The notes beneath the pieces are model-generated. The model was not told the DNA's origin. It made no database searches and was given only the letters and a program-made list of their open reading frames with translations. A stretch of 61,404 nucleotides of DNA from Ferruginibacter sp. (GTDB taxonomy: Bacteria > Bacteroidota > Bacteroidia > Chitinophagales > Chitinophagaceae), in the NCBI GenBank assembly GCA_025359625.1, contig JANYFT010000052.1, positions 1 to 61,404 of the forward strand, read 5' to 3'. Each line of letters opens with the position of its first letter. Position 1 is the stretch's first letter. Of the stretch, positions 25,467-35,495 are shown piece by piece. The position numbers and the translations under genes were made by a program.

Positions 25467-26288
25467 TTATGCTAAATCAGCGAAGTAAGATTCGGTTTTT
25501 CTAAATGTATAAACACCCATTATTAATAATAATATTGCTACAATACAACTTACGCCTACCGACTGCCAATCTACCGCTTGCCCTGTAAATACGCTGCGGC
25601 AAAGTTGTATAGCGGCGGCTATTGGGTTGGCCTTCATAATAGCGCTGATCCACGGATTGCTAAATGCCTTTGCAGAATATAATACCGGGTTGGCGAATAA
25701 CAGAAACTGTATCATAAAGGGAAGCAGGTATTGAAAATCCCTGTATTTAACGTTTAATGCAGCAAGGAAAGTGCCCAGGCCAAAAGTAGTAACAACGGTA
25801 ATTAAAATACCGAGTGGCAGGCAGGTCAGTAATTTTAAAATACTTACCTGCTGGTGATAATAAATTAATACCAATACATAAATTATCAGGGCAAAGAAAA
25901 AATCTACCAGAGCGGTAAGTATAGCACTCATAGGTATTACAAGCCTGGGAAAATATATCTTCTTAATGATGTTGGCATTGGTTACCATGCTGTTGGCGCT
26001 GTTAAGCAAACCATTGCTAAAAATATTCCAGATCAGTAATCCACTTAATGCAAACACCGGATAAGGGATACCATCGCTGCCGACATTTAATGCTTTGCTG
26101 AATATCAGTGTAAACATTACCACCATAACCAATGGCTGTAATATTGCCCATAGAATTCCCAAAGCCGCTTGCTTATATTTCACTTTTACATCCCGCCAGG
26201 TGAAGAAATAAAACAGTTCACGATATTGCCATAATTCTTTTATACCAAGTGAAAACTTATTCTGAGCTTCAATTACATATTCAATCAT
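25467..26288 (-). CDS. wzm: polysaccharide ABC exporter, permease subunit (Wzm-like)
   Basis: A 273-residue ABC-2 type permease. About six hydrophobic segments follow an amphipathic N-terminus. The FFTWRDVKVKYKQAALGILWAI region (about 29-50, quoted in part) and WNIFSNGLLNSANSMV are typical of Wzm/TagG/KpsM proteins. It forms the membrane channel with the Wzt-like ATPase. It is the first gene of a compact minus-strand unit, with a 226-base gap upstream before rfbA. A Wzx flippase also exists in this window, so two export routes may coexist. Confidence 0.92.
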   Translation of the reverse strand: MIEYVIEAQNKFSLGIKELWQYRELFYFFTWRDVKVKYKQAALGILWAILQPLVMVVMFTLIFSKALNVGSDGIPYPVFALSGLLIWNIFSNGLLNSANSMVTNANIIKKIYFPRLVIPMSAILTALVDFFFALIIYVLVLIYYHQQVSILKLLTCLPLGILITVVTTFGLGTFLAALNVKYRDFQYLLPFMIQFLLFANPVLYSAKAFSNPWISAIMKANPIAAAIQLCRSVFTGQAVDWQSVGVSCIVAILLLIMGVYTFRKTESYFADLA

Positions 26289-26514
26289 TAAAAAAAATTT
26301 GGGGTATTATATTTTCCTTACTGATGCTAGAGAAATATTTAAAAGTCCATGCAAAGTTTTATGGTCGTTGCTGTATAAAAATACATTTATTTAAAGTATA
26401 ATTTTATTTGTTTGATAAATTTTGCAGACGTTCTGTGTTACAGTTGGTGGATATACTAACCGCAGCAGAAGTGAATGCTAAAATTTATTTTGAACATTAA
26501 TTGGCAGAGGCATG

Positions 26515-27375
26515 TTATTGTGCAATATTCTTCAGGTATTCGCCATACCCGCTTTTGCGCAAGGCTTCACCCAAAACCATCAACTGGTCTTTATTTATAA
26601 ATCCCATCCGCCAGGCTATTTCTTCCGGACAACCAATTTTTAAACCTTGGCGTTTTTCTATTACCCTTACATATTCACTTGCATCATTCAGCGATTCAAA
26701 AGTGCCGGTATCAAGCCAGGCAAAACCCCTGTCTAAAACACCAACTTTCAATTTTTTATTTTTCAGGTATATCCTGTTCACGTCTGTAATTTCATATTCG
26801 CCCCTTGGACTTGCAGGAATATTTTTGGCAATATTCACCACTTCATTATCATAAAAATACAAACCCGGTACCGCATAATTACTTTTTGGTTTATCAGGTT
26901 TTTCTTCAATACTGATTGCATTTAAGGAAGTATCAAATTCTACCACGCCATATCTTTCGGGATCACTTACCGGGTAAGCGAATATCACAGCCCCTTCGGG
27001 ATCAGCAGAGTCCTGTAGCAATTTACTAAAGCCACTTCCATAAAATATATTATCTCCCAAAACCAATGCTACACTATCACTGCCAATAAATTTTTCGCCA
27101 ATTACAAAGGCCTGCGCCAGTCCATTGGGTATTTCCTGTTTGGCATAAGATATTGAGCAACCCCATTGGCCACCATCGCCCAACAGCCGCATAAACTGGG
27201 CCTGGTCATCCGGTGTGGTGATGATCAATATTTCTTTTATTCCCGCCAGCATTAAAGTACTCAACGGATAATAGATCATTGGTTTATCGTAAATAGGCAT
27301 TAACTGCTTACTGATACCCATTGTTATGGGGTACAACCTGGTGCCCGAGCCTCCTGCCAGAATAATTCCTTTCAT
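26515..27375 (-). CDS. rfbA: glucose-1-phosphate thymidylyltransferase
   Basis: A 286-residue nucleotidyltransferase that makes dTDP-glucose from dTTP and glucose-1-phosphate. [18 protein letters not shown] (8-25) is the nucleotide-binding motif. [19 protein letters not shown] follows, with [11 protein letters not shown] (about 107-117), VVEFD and [16 protein letters not shown] is the conserved substrate segment. The length is that of RfbA/RmlA. It feeds RfbB, encoded separately at 28448-29500. No RfbC or RfbD gene is visible, so dTDP-rhamnose is not the indicated product. Confidence 0.96.
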   Translation of the reverse strand: MKGIILAGGSGTRLYPITMGISKQLMPIYDKPMIYYPLSTLMLAGIKEILIITTPDDQAQFMRLLGDGGQWGCSISYAKQEIPNGLAQAFVIGEKFIGSDSVALVLGDNIFYGSGFSKLLQDSADPEGAVIFAYPVSDPERYGVVEFDTSLNAISIEEKPDKPKSNYAVPGLYFYDNEVVNIAKNIPASPRGEYEITDVNRIYLKNKKLKVGVLDRGFAWLDTGTFESLNDASEYVRVIEKRQGLKIGCPEEIAWRMGFINKDQLMVLGEALRKSGYGEYLKNIAQ

Positions 27376-27514
27376 TTATTAAAATCTTTTTAATTGGTTT
27401 GGCAATATATATAATAATTTACCAGTAAATCAGTTTTGATAATGATCTTTATGGAAAGTTTTTTTAACAATATTTATGTTTTAATATCTTTCGAATAAAA
27501 ACTAATTATCAATA

Positions 27515-28399
27515 ATGGAGCAAACGGCTCAAACACAGTGTTTATTTTGCGGAGCAACAAATAGTAAAGAATCTTTTTATGCTCCTATACTATTTAACAA
27601 CAAACATTTTGTGTACAGGGAGTGTTGTAGCTGTAAATTAAATTATAATTATCCGTTACTTACCGACGGGGATTATGAAAAATTGTATTCAGTAAGTTAC
27701 CACCAACAATATTATTTTAATGGAGAAAAAGATTTTAGCAAACAGATAGCAATGCTGCAACACACAAACGATATTAAATCGGTAATTGATTTTGGTTGTG
27801 GTGATGCAACATTTCTTAATAACCTGCAAAAAAAGGGTTTTATCTGCACAGGTGTGGAATATAATGTTGATTTGGTTAAAAAACTGGCATTAACTTACCC
27901 CGGAATTTCGTTTTATACAACAGAAGATTTTTTTTCCACAAATGAACAATATGATTGCATTCACCTCGGTGATGTATTGGAGCATATGGTGCAACCTGCC
28001 GACACAATAAAGCAATTATCAAAAAAAATACGACAAGGTGGCTATTTTTTTGCAGAGGGGCCTATTGAGCATAACCCATCCGTAGGGTATTATTTCAGAA
28101 AAAGTTTTTTTACTGTTAGTAAAAAGCTACGTCCGGCACGGGTGGCGGATGGGGTGCCTTATCATACTTTTTTAGCCAGCAAAAGAAATCAGCTGAATTT
28201 TTTTAACCGTATGGGTTACTCCACTTTTTTCATGGAAATTTATGAAACAGCCTGGCCCTTTCCTGATAAATTGGCGAACGCAAAAGGTTTTAAATTGAAA
28301 GTTCAATTCGTAGTAGCAAAAATATCTTTAGCTGTTTCAAAAGTGTTTTCGCAATTTGGCAACCGGTTTTATTACTTAGGTAAAAAACAGGGGGATTAA
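27515..28399 (+). CDS. SAM-dependent methyltransferase with N-terminal zinc ribbon
   Basis: A 294-residue protein. Residues 9-40 contain CLFC and CSSC-like pairs (C9, C12, C37, C40) that form a probable zinc ribbon. The methyltransferase core has VIDFGCGDATFLNNL (about 90-104), and CIHLGDVLEHMVQP marks the active-site region. Zinc-ribbon plus class I methyltransferase is seen in sugar C-methyltransferases of deoxysugar pathways. Its position between rfbA and rfbB, divergent from rfbA, makes a dTDP-deoxysugar substrate plausible but unproven. It starts at ATG, 139 bases from the divergent rfbA start. Confidence 0.83.
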   Translation: MEQTAQTQCLFCGATNSKESFYAPILFNNKHFVYRECCSCKLNYNYPLLTDGDYEKLYSVSYHQQYYFNGEKDFSKQIAMLQHTNDIKSVIDFGCGDATFLNNLQKKGFICTGVEYNVDLVKKLALTYPGISFYTTEDFFSTNEQYDCIHLGDVLEHMVQPADTIKQLSKKIRQGGYFFAEGPIEHNPSVGYYFRKSFFTVSKKLRPARVADGVPYHTFLASKRNQLNFFNRMGYSTFFMEIYETAWPFPDKLANAKGFKLKVQFVVAKISLAVSKVFSQFGNRFYYLGKKQGD

Positions 28400-28447
28400 C
28401 TTTTATTTTACGGATAGCACAATTTAAAAGAAGTACAAAAGACGCAA

Positions 28448-29500
28448 TTATTTAGTGCCATACATTTCCTGGTAATAATTTTGATAATTTCCACTGGTAA
28501 CATGATTTAGCCATTCTGTATTGTTAAGGTACCAGTCAATTGTTTTGGAAATACCTTCTTCAAATTGTAAAGAGGGCAACCAGTTCAATTCATTTTTAAG
28601 CTTGGTTGCATCGATGGCATAACGCAAATCATGACCAGCCCTGTCTTTTACATAGGTAATTAACTTTTCAGAAGTTCCTTTTTGCCTGCCTAATTTTTCA
28701 TCCATTTGTTTACACAATTCTTTTACCAAATCAATATTGGTCCATTCGTTATGCCCGCCTATATTGTAGGTTTCACCGATTTTGCCTGTGTGAAAAATCA
28801 CATCAATGGCCCGTACATGGTCTTCAACATACAGCCAATCCCTTATATTTTCGCCTTTGCCATAAATAGGTAAAGGTTTATTGTTAATGATATTATGTAT
28901 GCAAAGCGGTATCAATTTTTCAGGAAAATGATACGGGCCGTAATTATTACTGCAATTGGAGATTTTTACAGGCATATGGTAAGTGTGATAAAATGCTCTA
29001 ACCAAATGATCGGAAGAGGCTTTCGAGGCAGAGTAAGGGCTGCGAGGATCATAGGCTGTATCTTCCGTAAAAAAACCTTCTGCACCCAATGAGCCATACA
29101 CTTCATCAGTAGAAATATGGTAGAAGATTTTGTTGTCAAAATTATCTTTCCAAAACTCTTTAGCCGTTTGTAACAGGCAACCTGTGCCTACCACGTTGGT
29201 AGTAACAAAGGCCAACGGATCAGTAATTGATCTGTCCACATGGCTTTCGGCAGCACAGTGCAACACGGCTGTAAAGGAATGTTTTTCAAACAAAGTTCTT
29301 AAAAATGGCAGATCGGTAATATCTCCTTTTACAAACTGATAGTTTGGCTGGCCTTCAATATCTTTTAAGTTTTCAAGGTTACCAGCATAGGTCAGTTTAT
29401 CAAGGTTTACGATATTGTATTGCGGATATTTGGTTACAAATAACCTTGTTAAATGAGAGCCGATAAAGCCGGCACCGCCGGTAATTAAAATTGTATGCAT
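28448..29500 (-). CDS. rfbB: dTDP-glucose 4,6-dehydratase
   Basis: A 350-residue short-chain dehydrogenase that makes dTDP-4-keto-6-deoxyglucose. The NAD motif GGAGFIGSHL (7-16) follows the start. HISTDEVYGSLG (about 128-139) and YSASKASSDHL (YxxxK, about 158-168) form the active site, and NCSNNYGPYHFPEKLIPL is the family segment. The open frame extends 33 codons upstream; the ATG giving MHTILITGG is the family N-terminus and was chosen. It is a single-gene minus-strand unit between two plus-strand genes. Confidence 0.96.
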   Translation of the reverse strand: MHTILITGGAGFIGSHLTRLFVTKYPQYNIVNLDKLTYAGNLENLKDIEGQPNYQFVKGDITDLPFLRTLFEKHSFTAVLHCAAESHVDRSITDPLAFVTTNVVGTGCLLQTAKEFWKDNFDNKIFYHISTDEVYGSLGAEGFFTEDTAYDPRSPYSASKASSDHLVRAFYHTYHMPVKISNCSNNYGPYHFPEKLIPLCIHNIINNKPLPIYGKGENIRDWLYVEDHVRAIDVIFHTGKIGETYNIGGHNEWTNIDLVKELCKQMDEKLGRQKGTSEKLITYVKDRAGHDLRYAIDATKLKNELNWLPSLQFEEGISKTIDWYLNNTEWLNHVTSGNYQNYYQEMYGTK

Positions 29501-29651
29501 TAGCTTATAAATTAAAAGTTGGTAAAAGTATAAATAAATATTTAAGTAAACGCCGGTTACCCGTATTACAAAATGGTTAAGCCAATCATTTAATGTCAAT
29601 ATCTTTACTTACCTGATTAATTTAATAATTATAATAGTTGTATAAGGGCAA

Positions 29652-30992
29652 ATGTTAACATTAACTCACATTTTATCGTATTATGATGCAATACTTACCC
29701 CTGTTTATTTTCTGCTTATTTTAATATGGCTTGCACGCTGGAAAAAAAAATATTATCACAACTCCCCGCTTAAAAAATATATCATTCCTGCTTTTGTACT
29801 AAAAGCTTTTTGTTGCATAATACTCGCTTTACTTTACGAGTTTTATTATGGCTACAGCGATGCTCATAATTATTACTCTGGTGCAATAGATATATGGACC
29901 GCTACAAAGGAAAACCCTTTATATGGTTTAGAACTTGTTTTTAAACCAATTGAAAAATGCTCGCCCACTGCTCAAACATTTGCTACGTATATGTCAAACA
30001 GGGAATTTGCCTACACCACGGTAAACATGTTTAAGACTGCTGGTTTTATTGGTATGTTTTGTTTTGGTACTTATTTACCTATTGCATTATTTATCTGTTT
30101 GCTTAGCTTTATTGGCAGTTGGAAAATTTTCAAAGTATTTGTTGAAGAATTTCCAGCTCATTATAAAAAAATTGCCTTAACCTGCCTTTTTGCACCCTCC
30201 TTCGTTTTTTGGGGCACTAATGTCATGAAGGATCCACTGTGTATTTTTGGCTTAGGGCTATCCGTAAGTGCGTTATACAATATGATGAAGGGAAAGTTTA
30301 GTTTCTTAGAGTTGTTGCAATTAATTGCCGGTGCTTTTATTATGCTGGCATTTAAAAGTTATATTTTTTATATATTTTGTGTAGCAGGAGCATTCAGTAT
30401 CTATATAAATTTAATAACAAGCAATAAAGTGAAATTTAAGATACTAATAAGATTAGCCATGTTTGCATTATTTTTTTTAGTAACCATTTTAATCATCTGG
30501 CAAAAAAATTATTTGGCAGAAATTTTTTCCAGTGGCTTTATAAACGAAGTTACCACTATACAAAATATTCAAAAAGAGCAGGGTGGATCTGTGTATGTTT
30601 TGTCAAATACAGATGATTTCAGTTTTTGGGGTATTCTAAAAACATACCTGAACTCTTTAAATGTTGCTTTGTTTAGGCCTTACCTGTGGGAAGTGCCCAA
30701 TGTAATCGCAACAGCAAATGCACTGGAATCTTTTATTGTACTAGTGTTTAGTTTTTATCTTTTAATAAGGTTAAAAATTACCGGCTTTTTTACATTTGCA
30801 TTTAAAAACCGTGTTGCAGCTTTTGCATTAATTTTCACTCTTTTACTGGCACCTTTGGCTGGCCTGGTGTCATTTAATTTTGGTACGCTGGTAAGATATA
30901 AAACACCGGTTGTTCCCTTTTACTATACCTACCTGGTACTACTATATTATAAAGCCAAAGAAAAAAATGCAGTAATTAATAAGCCGGGGTAA
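29652..30992 (+). CDS. polytopic membrane protein, possible Wzy-like polymerase (paralogue 2)
   Basis: A 446-residue membrane protein with about ten hydrophobic segments and a polar loop around 285-335. It is paralogous to the protein at 12347-13723, with FWGTNVMKDPLC (186-197), FRPYLWE (341-347) and NFGTLVRYK (409-417) in register. No standard family is recognised by eye. A repeat-unit polymerase function is proposed because Wzx is present and no other Wzy candidate exists. It starts a plus-strand block that continues with an acyltransferase, a GT4, an FkbM-like protein and another GT4. It is divergent from rfbB. Confidence 0.75.
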   Translation: MLTLTHILSYYDAILTPVYFLLILIWLARWKKKYYHNSPLKKYIIPAFVLKAFCCIILALLYEFYYGYSDAHNYYSGAIDIWTATKENPLYGLELVFKPIEKCSPTAQTFATYMSNREFAYTTVNMFKTAGFIGMFCFGTYLPIALFICLLSFIGSWKIFKVFVEEFPAHYKKIALTCLFAPSFVFWGTNVMKDPLCIFGLGLSVSALYNMMKGKFSFLELLQLIAGAFIMLAFKSYIFYIFCVAGAFSIYINLITSNKVKFKILIRLAMFALFFLVTILIIWQKNYLAEIFSSGFINEVTTIQNIQKEQGGSVYVLSNTDDFSFWGILKTYLNSLNVALFRPYLWEVPNVIATANALESFIVLVFSFYLLIRLKITGFFTFAFKNRVAAFALIFTLLLAPLAGLVSFNFGTLVRYKTPVVPFYYTYLVLLYYKAKEKNAVINKPG

Positions 30993-31002
30993 TTGTATTT
31001 TA

Positions 31003-31034
31003 CGGGTGATATTAAAAGGGTACCCGCTTTTTAT
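31003..31034 (+). terminator. weak terminator candidate after paralogue 2
   Basis: CGGGT (31003-31007) pairs with ACCCG (31022-31026), and CTTTTTAT follows. The stem has only 5 bp with a 14-base loop, so this is a weak candidate. It lies 10 bases after the stop codon. Confidence 0.3.
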
Positions 31035-31074
31035 AAAAGAAGCTTTAAAAAATTGAAAAATACCTGTTTCAAAC

Positions 31075-31121
31075 AAAATACTTTTTTTAATAAAAGTATT
31101 TTGGTAAAATCACTATTTTTG
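31075..31121 (+). promoter_or_regulatory. inverted repeat and -7 element upstream of the acyltransferase gene
   Basis: AAAATACTTTT (31075-31085) and AAAAGTATTTT (31092-31102) are a perfect 11-bp inverted repeat with a 6-base loop. TATTTTTG (31114-31121) matches TAnnTTTG exactly and lies 55 bases before the proposed start codon. No TTTG was found at the usual -33 spacing. The repeat may be an operator or a bidirectional terminator. Confidence 0.45.
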
Positions 31122-31176
31122 AAAGATATCGCCTGTGAAAAATCCATCTTAGCTCATTTTTTATAAAAAATTATCA

Positions 31177-32235
31177 TTGCTACCTGCGCAAAAAAACTTA
31201 CAATTTATACAACTGTTGCGTGGAATAGCCTGTATCTTAGTTGCATTAATGCATGTTACGGTAACCTTTTCTCAAACCTATCACCTGCCTTTTTTGGGGA
31301 ACATTTTTAAATTTGGAGGAGCGGGGGTTGATATTTTTTTTGTATTAAGCGGCTTTATCATTACCTATAGCAACAAGCAGTATATTACAAAAGCAACAAG
31401 TATTGGAAAGTTTTTTAAAAAAAGAATGATAAGGATTTTCCCTATTTATTGGATCATCATTAGTTTACTCCTGGTTTTTCAGTTGTTGCTACCATCTTTT
31501 TACAGAACATATTTTCAATTGACTGCCGCCAACATCTTCAATACTTATTTTTTGTTACCAAATCACGACATGATAAACGGCGTAAGCTGGTCGCTTACCA
31601 ATGAGATGTTTTTTTATATACTTTTTATGCTGGCCTTATTAATTCCCTCCAAAAAATTTATTCTTTTGCTACTGTTTGTTTATTTAGCTTTTTTAATTGT
31701 TCTTCCAGCAATTCCGATTACAACTACCAATATAAATAATGGGTTTACCCAGTTACTTATATTTCCAATGAACATTGAATTTTTGTTGGGTGTTTTAGTG
31801 GTTTTTTTACTGGAAAAGTTTCCCCAAAAATGGTGTTTTCTCTTTTTAGTTACGGGGGTGGGCTGCTTTATTTTTTCTGCCGCTTTTTACACTGAAATTT
31901 TACAATTTCTTACTGGTGGATACAGGAGGGCAATCATGTTTGGATTCCCTTCTTTTTTAATTATTTTATCGCTGGTGAAATACGAGTTAACCGCTAACAT
32001 TAAAGTGCATAATTTATTTTTAAAAATTGGCGATGCTTCATATTCTATCTATCTTTTTCATTTACCGGTTGTGGTGGCGTTTTTTAAAATAATGGTAAAA
32101 CTACCTGTTACCAATCAGTTATTATTAGTGTTGTTAAATGGTGGGTTGCTTTGTGCAATTTGCTTTGCAGGGATACTGATTTATAAAAAAATAGAAAGCC
32201 CCTTAATTAAATGGCTTACTATAACTTTAACCTAA
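31177..32235 (+). CDS. acyltransferase family 3 membrane protein
   Basis: A 352-residue integral membrane O-acyltransferase with about ten TM segments. LLRGIACILVALMH (13-26) contains the conserved Arg and His of the family, and GVDIFFVLSGFIIT (about 50-63) is the second hallmark. Such proteins acetylate or otherwise acylate exported glycans from the cytoplasmic side. The start appears to be TTG; no ATG precedes the conserved RG motif, and an in-frame stop lies 25 bases upstream. It is followed after 14 bases by a GT4 gene. Confidence 0.88.
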   Translation: MLPAQKNLQFIQLLRGIACILVALMHVTVTFSQTYHLPFLGNIFKFGGAGVDIFFVLSGFIITYSNKQYITKATSIGKFFKKRMIRIFPIYWIIISLLLVFQLLLPSFYRTYFQLTAANIFNTYFLLPNHDMINGVSWSLTNEMFFYILFMLALLIPSKKFILLLLFVYLAFLIVLPAIPITTTNINNGFTQLLIFPMNIEFLLGVLVVFLLEKFPQKWCFLFLVTGVGCFIFSAAFYTEILQFLTGGYRRAIMFGFPSFLIILSLVKYELTANIKVHNLFLKIGDASYSIYLFHLPVVVAFFKIMVKLPVTNQLLLVLLNGGLLCAICFAGILIYKKIESPLIKWLTITLT

Positions 32236-32249
32236 ATTTTAAAGTGCCA

Positions 32250-33353
32250 ATGAAAATATTACATGTTTTATATTCGGGTTTAGGGGGCCATGGTAATGTT
32301 TTTTTTTCGATGGTTAAGGGTGATGTAAATAAACAAATGGAATATGAAGCGCTATTTTACGGCATTGAAGATGTAAGAGAAGAATACCTAGAGCAGTGTG
32401 CAAAAAATAAAATAAAATTCTATACTGTTAAAAAGAAACCAGGCCTTGATATCAGTTACTATAAACAAATTCTTCATCGCATTAAGTGCAGTAATCCTGA
32501 TATTGTTTTTTTACATGGCAGTGCCTATATTTTACCTGCAAAAATTGCCGGCTATTTTTCTAAAAAAAAATATAAAATTATTGTACGGGAAACCCAGGCC
32601 AATCATTTAAAAACAAAACTACAATGGCTAACATTAGGCGTTGCTATGCAGCTGGCAGATAGAATTGTTTGCTTAACGAACGAGTTTAATGAGCAGGTAA
32701 AGAAAAAAATAAAGTTGCTGTATCAGCGTAAAAAAGTAACTGTAATACCAAATGGAATTGATCTGGCACTTTATAAACCAACAGAAAAAAATAAAAATAA
32801 TACAGTATTTAATATAGGTATGCAAAGCCGCATTGTGAATATTAAAGATCATATTACACTTCTAAAAGCATTTGCCATTGTAAAAAAACAGGAAGATAAA
32901 TCAGGCAAAAAACTTACATTAAAAATTGCCGGGGATGGCGAATTAAAAAATGAATTGGTTAAGCTTTCAGAAGAATTAAAAATTAATACGGATGTTATAT
33001 TTACGGGAATGTTAAATGAACAGGATTTAATTATTTTTTTACATTCGCTTGATGTGTATATCCATGCTTCTTTAGGCGAAACCATGAGTACGGCTATAAT
33101 GCAGGCAATGGCCTGTGGCTTGCCAATAATTGCTTCAGATGTTAGTGGCATTAATAATATGCTTGCAGCAGATGTTACCGGAATTTTGGTGCCACCAAAA
33201 AATGAGGTGTTACTGGCCAATGCGATTATTAATTGTATCAGTAACCCAACATTGCTGCAATCGCTTTCGCAAAAAGCTTATGCGTACGCAGTAAGTAATT
33301 TTTCTAATCAGGCTATGTTTAAGGCCTATTATAACAAAGGATTTATGTGTTAG
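32250..33353 (+). CDS. glycosyltransferase family 4
   Basis: A 367-residue GT-B enzyme. MKILHVLYSGLGGHGNVFF begins the N-terminal domain. MQSRIVNIKDHITLLKAF starts the nucleotide-binding domain, and HASLGETMSTAIMQAMACGL carries the E-x7 type donor-site motif. The open frame extends upstream over the end of the acyltransferase gene, but the internal ATG gives the family N-terminus and removes the overlap. The sugar is unknown. It is the third gene of the plus-strand block. Confidence 0.88.
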   Translation: MKILHVLYSGLGGHGNVFFSMVKGDVNKQMEYEALFYGIEDVREEYLEQCAKNKIKFYTVKKKPGLDISYYKQILHRIKCSNPDIVFLHGSAYILPAKIAGYFSKKKYKIIVRETQANHLKTKLQWLTLGVAMQLADRIVCLTNEFNEQVKKKIKLLYQRKKVTVIPNGIDLALYKPTEKNKNNTVFNIGMQSRIVNIKDHITLLKAFAIVKKQEDKSGKKLTLKIAGDGELKNELVKLSEELKINTDVIFTGMLNEQDLIIFLHSLDVYIHASLGETMSTAIMQAMACGLPIIASDVSGINNMLAADVTGILVPPKNEVLLANAIINCISNPTLLQSLSQKAYAYAVSNFSNQAMFKAYYNKGFMC

Positions 33354-33432
33354 CATACATAGTTTATATAATGCCATTTTTCTTATTTAATTTTATAATT
33401 TTTGTATCCTTTGTGTAAATAAATAACAGAGA

Positions 33433-34305
33433 ATGATTAAATCTTTTTTTAAATCGCAGGTAGAAAATTTTCAACGGTTTATAGGTACTTACGACTTGGT
33501 TAAAGTACAGACTATGCAGCAGGAAGCTGAGTACAACAGGTTAAAAGAACAAATACGGTCAAAATATCCTGATAGCCTGGCTTTAAGCGGACATAAAGTA
33601 TATTCCCAAACGGATGAAGATGGAATTATTGAACAAATATTTAACCTGATACCGAACAATAAAACTTTTTTGGAAATAGGTATTCAAACGGGGGTTGAAT
33701 GTAATTCATTGTATTTGTTACTAAAAGGATGGAAAGGAACCTGGGTAGAAGGAAGTGAGCAATATTGTAAAATAATAGGAAAAGAATTAAATGGAATCAC
33801 CTTTAAAAATAAACTATCAGTAGTAAATGCTTTTATTGACAAAGATAATATTGTTACAATATTTAGAGAATCTTATGCCTTTTTTGGAGTGAACGAACTG
33901 GATTTTTTTTCGCTGGATATTGATGGCAATGATTTTTATATCATGGAGGAATTATTTAATAATTCCATTTTTCCAAAAGTAGTTTGTGTGGAATATAATG
34001 CCAAATTTCATCCACCCCATAAATTTAAAATAAAATACAATAAACTGCATGCGTGGGATAAAACAGATTATATGGGCTGCGCTTTACAGGATTATGCTGA
34101 TCTTTTTGAGGCATTCAATTATACCTTACTTTGCTGTAATATCCCCGGTATAAATGCTTTTTTTATCAGAAATGAGTTTGCATCAAAATTTAAAAAATAT
34201 GCTGTACATGAAATTTACCAACCATACCGGTATTATTTAAGCCCTATCCACCCTGGTCACAACCCTTCTTTAAAATATTTAAAAGACATGTTGCAGGGAG
34301 AATAA
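33433..34305 (+). CDS. FkbM-like methyltransferase domain protein
   Basis: A 290-residue protein. SQTDEDGIIEQIFNLI (about 58-73) and FLEIGIQTGVECNS (about 79-92) resemble a SAM-binding fold common in glycan loci. GWKGTWVEGSEQ follows, and FFSLDIDGNDFYIM corresponds to the second FkbM-type acidic block. The N-terminal 50 residues look helical and may pair with a partner. The substrate is unknown; O-methylation of a sugar is the best guess. It lies between two GT4 genes on the plus strand. Confidence 0.75.
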   Translation: MIKSFFKSQVENFQRFIGTYDLVKVQTMQQEAEYNRLKEQIRSKYPDSLALSGHKVYSQTDEDGIIEQIFNLIPNNKTFLEIGIQTGVECNSLYLLLKGWKGTWVEGSEQYCKIIGKELNGITFKNKLSVVNAFIDKDNIVTIFRESYAFFGVNELDFFSLDIDGNDFYIMEELFNNSIFPKVVCVEYNAKFHPPHKFKIKYNKLHAWDKTDYMGCALQDYADLFEAFNYTLLCCNIPGINAFFIRNEFASKFKKYAVHEIYQPYRYYLSPIHPGHNPSLKYLKDMLQGE

Positions 34306-34343
34306 ACTATTAGGTAAACTGCTGTTGCTAAAAAGAAGAGGTT

Positions 34344-35495
34344 ATGAAATTTAGAATTATCATAGATGCAACCACTATCGGAAAGAAAAAAGACGGCCTG
34401 TCACAATACATAATCGGCCTTATTAATAATCTTCCTGCGGCATCGTTTGAGCAATTTGAATTTATACTGCTTATTAATCCCGGAGTAGATAGAGAAGAAC
34501 TTTCCGCTGCCCTTCAATCGGGTAAGTTTACCATCCTTACAAAAAAAATAAGTTCTATAGGTCCTAAAAGAGATTGGGATATGTTTTGGTTTTTATTAAA
34601 AAATAAAAATGCGTTTCATCTCTTTCACAGCACGTCTAACCAGTACCCCTTTTTTTTAAGAAATGGTATTGCTACCATACATGATATTATTTTTTCAAAA
34701 TATTTAGATGCCCCCTGGTGGACTTTTAATTTTGCCAAAAATTACCTTCACCGCATTGTAAAAAATTCATTGTACAAATCAGCTGCAGTCATTGCAGTAT
34801 CTGCCGCAACAAAAAATGAACTATCTGCACAGTATAAATTAAACACTAAAATAAATAATAAAATACGTGTTATTCATGAAGGCTGGGAGCATTTGCTATT
34901 TGATAGTGGAGATGAAGAAATACTTCCCGTAATAAATAGTTTTGGCAATTATTTATTTTATGTTGGCGGAAGCCGTATACATAAAAATTTATCTGGTCTT
35001 ATCAGAGCTTTCATTATAGCCCGCGATAGCATTCCTGCTAATATCAAACTGGTTATTAGCGGCGACATCCGTTACATTAAAACCGAGGATAAAAAATTAG
35101 TACATGATCTAAATAAAGATGGGGAAAAAATAATCTTTACCGGATTTGTTTCTAATGGCGTTTTACAAACCATTTTTAAAAATGCAGATGCATTTATATT
35201 TCCAACCTTTCACGAAGGATTTGGTATTCCGGTTTTAGAATCTTTTTATTTTAAAAAACCATTGCTTTGTTCCAACACAAGTTCGCTGCCTGAAATTGCC
35301 GGCGATGCTGCTCTTTATTTTGATCCTGCAAAGCCTGATGATATAGCACAAACCATCATTTTTTTTTATGCAAACCCTTCTCTATGGCAATCCTTAGTTG
35401 AAAAAGGACAGCAGCGTTTAAGCCATTTTTCATGGAAAATTACCGGAGAAAAAACGGTAGCATTGTACAAGGAAATTTTATTAGACCGTGTTTAA
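34344..35495 (+). CDS. glycosyltransferase family 4, mannosyltransferase-like
   Basis: A 383-residue GT-B enzyme. The N-terminus IIIDATTIGKKKDGLSQYI (5-23) and the middle AVIAVSAATKNEL are typical of GT4 enzymes related to WbaZ/MtfB. YVGGSRIHKNLSGLIRAF begins the donor domain. FPTFHEGFGIPVLES is the E-x7-E motif, and SSLPEIAGDAALYFDP is a common trailer. A purine-rich AAGAAGAGG just upstream of the ATG could act as a weak ribosome site. It is the last gene of the 29652-35495 block and converges on the next gene. Confidence 0.9.
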   Translation: MKFRIIIDATTIGKKKDGLSQYIIGLINNLPAASFEQFEFILLINPGVDREELSAALQSGKFTILTKKISSIGPKRDWDMFWFLLKNKNAFHLFHSTSNQYPFFLRNGIATIHDIIFSKYLDAPWWTFNFAKNYLHRIVKNSLYKSAAVIAVSAATKNELSAQYKLNTKINNKIRVIHEGWEHLLFDSGDEEILPVINSFGNYLFYVGGSRIHKNLSGLIRAFIIARDSIPANIKLVISGDIRYIKTEDKKLVHDLNKDGEKIIFTGFVSNGVLQTIFKNADAFIFPTFHEGFGIPVLESFYFKKPLLCSNTSSLPEIAGDAALYFDPAKPDDIAQTIIFFYANPSLWQSLVEKGQQRLSHFSWKITGEKTVALYKEILLDRV

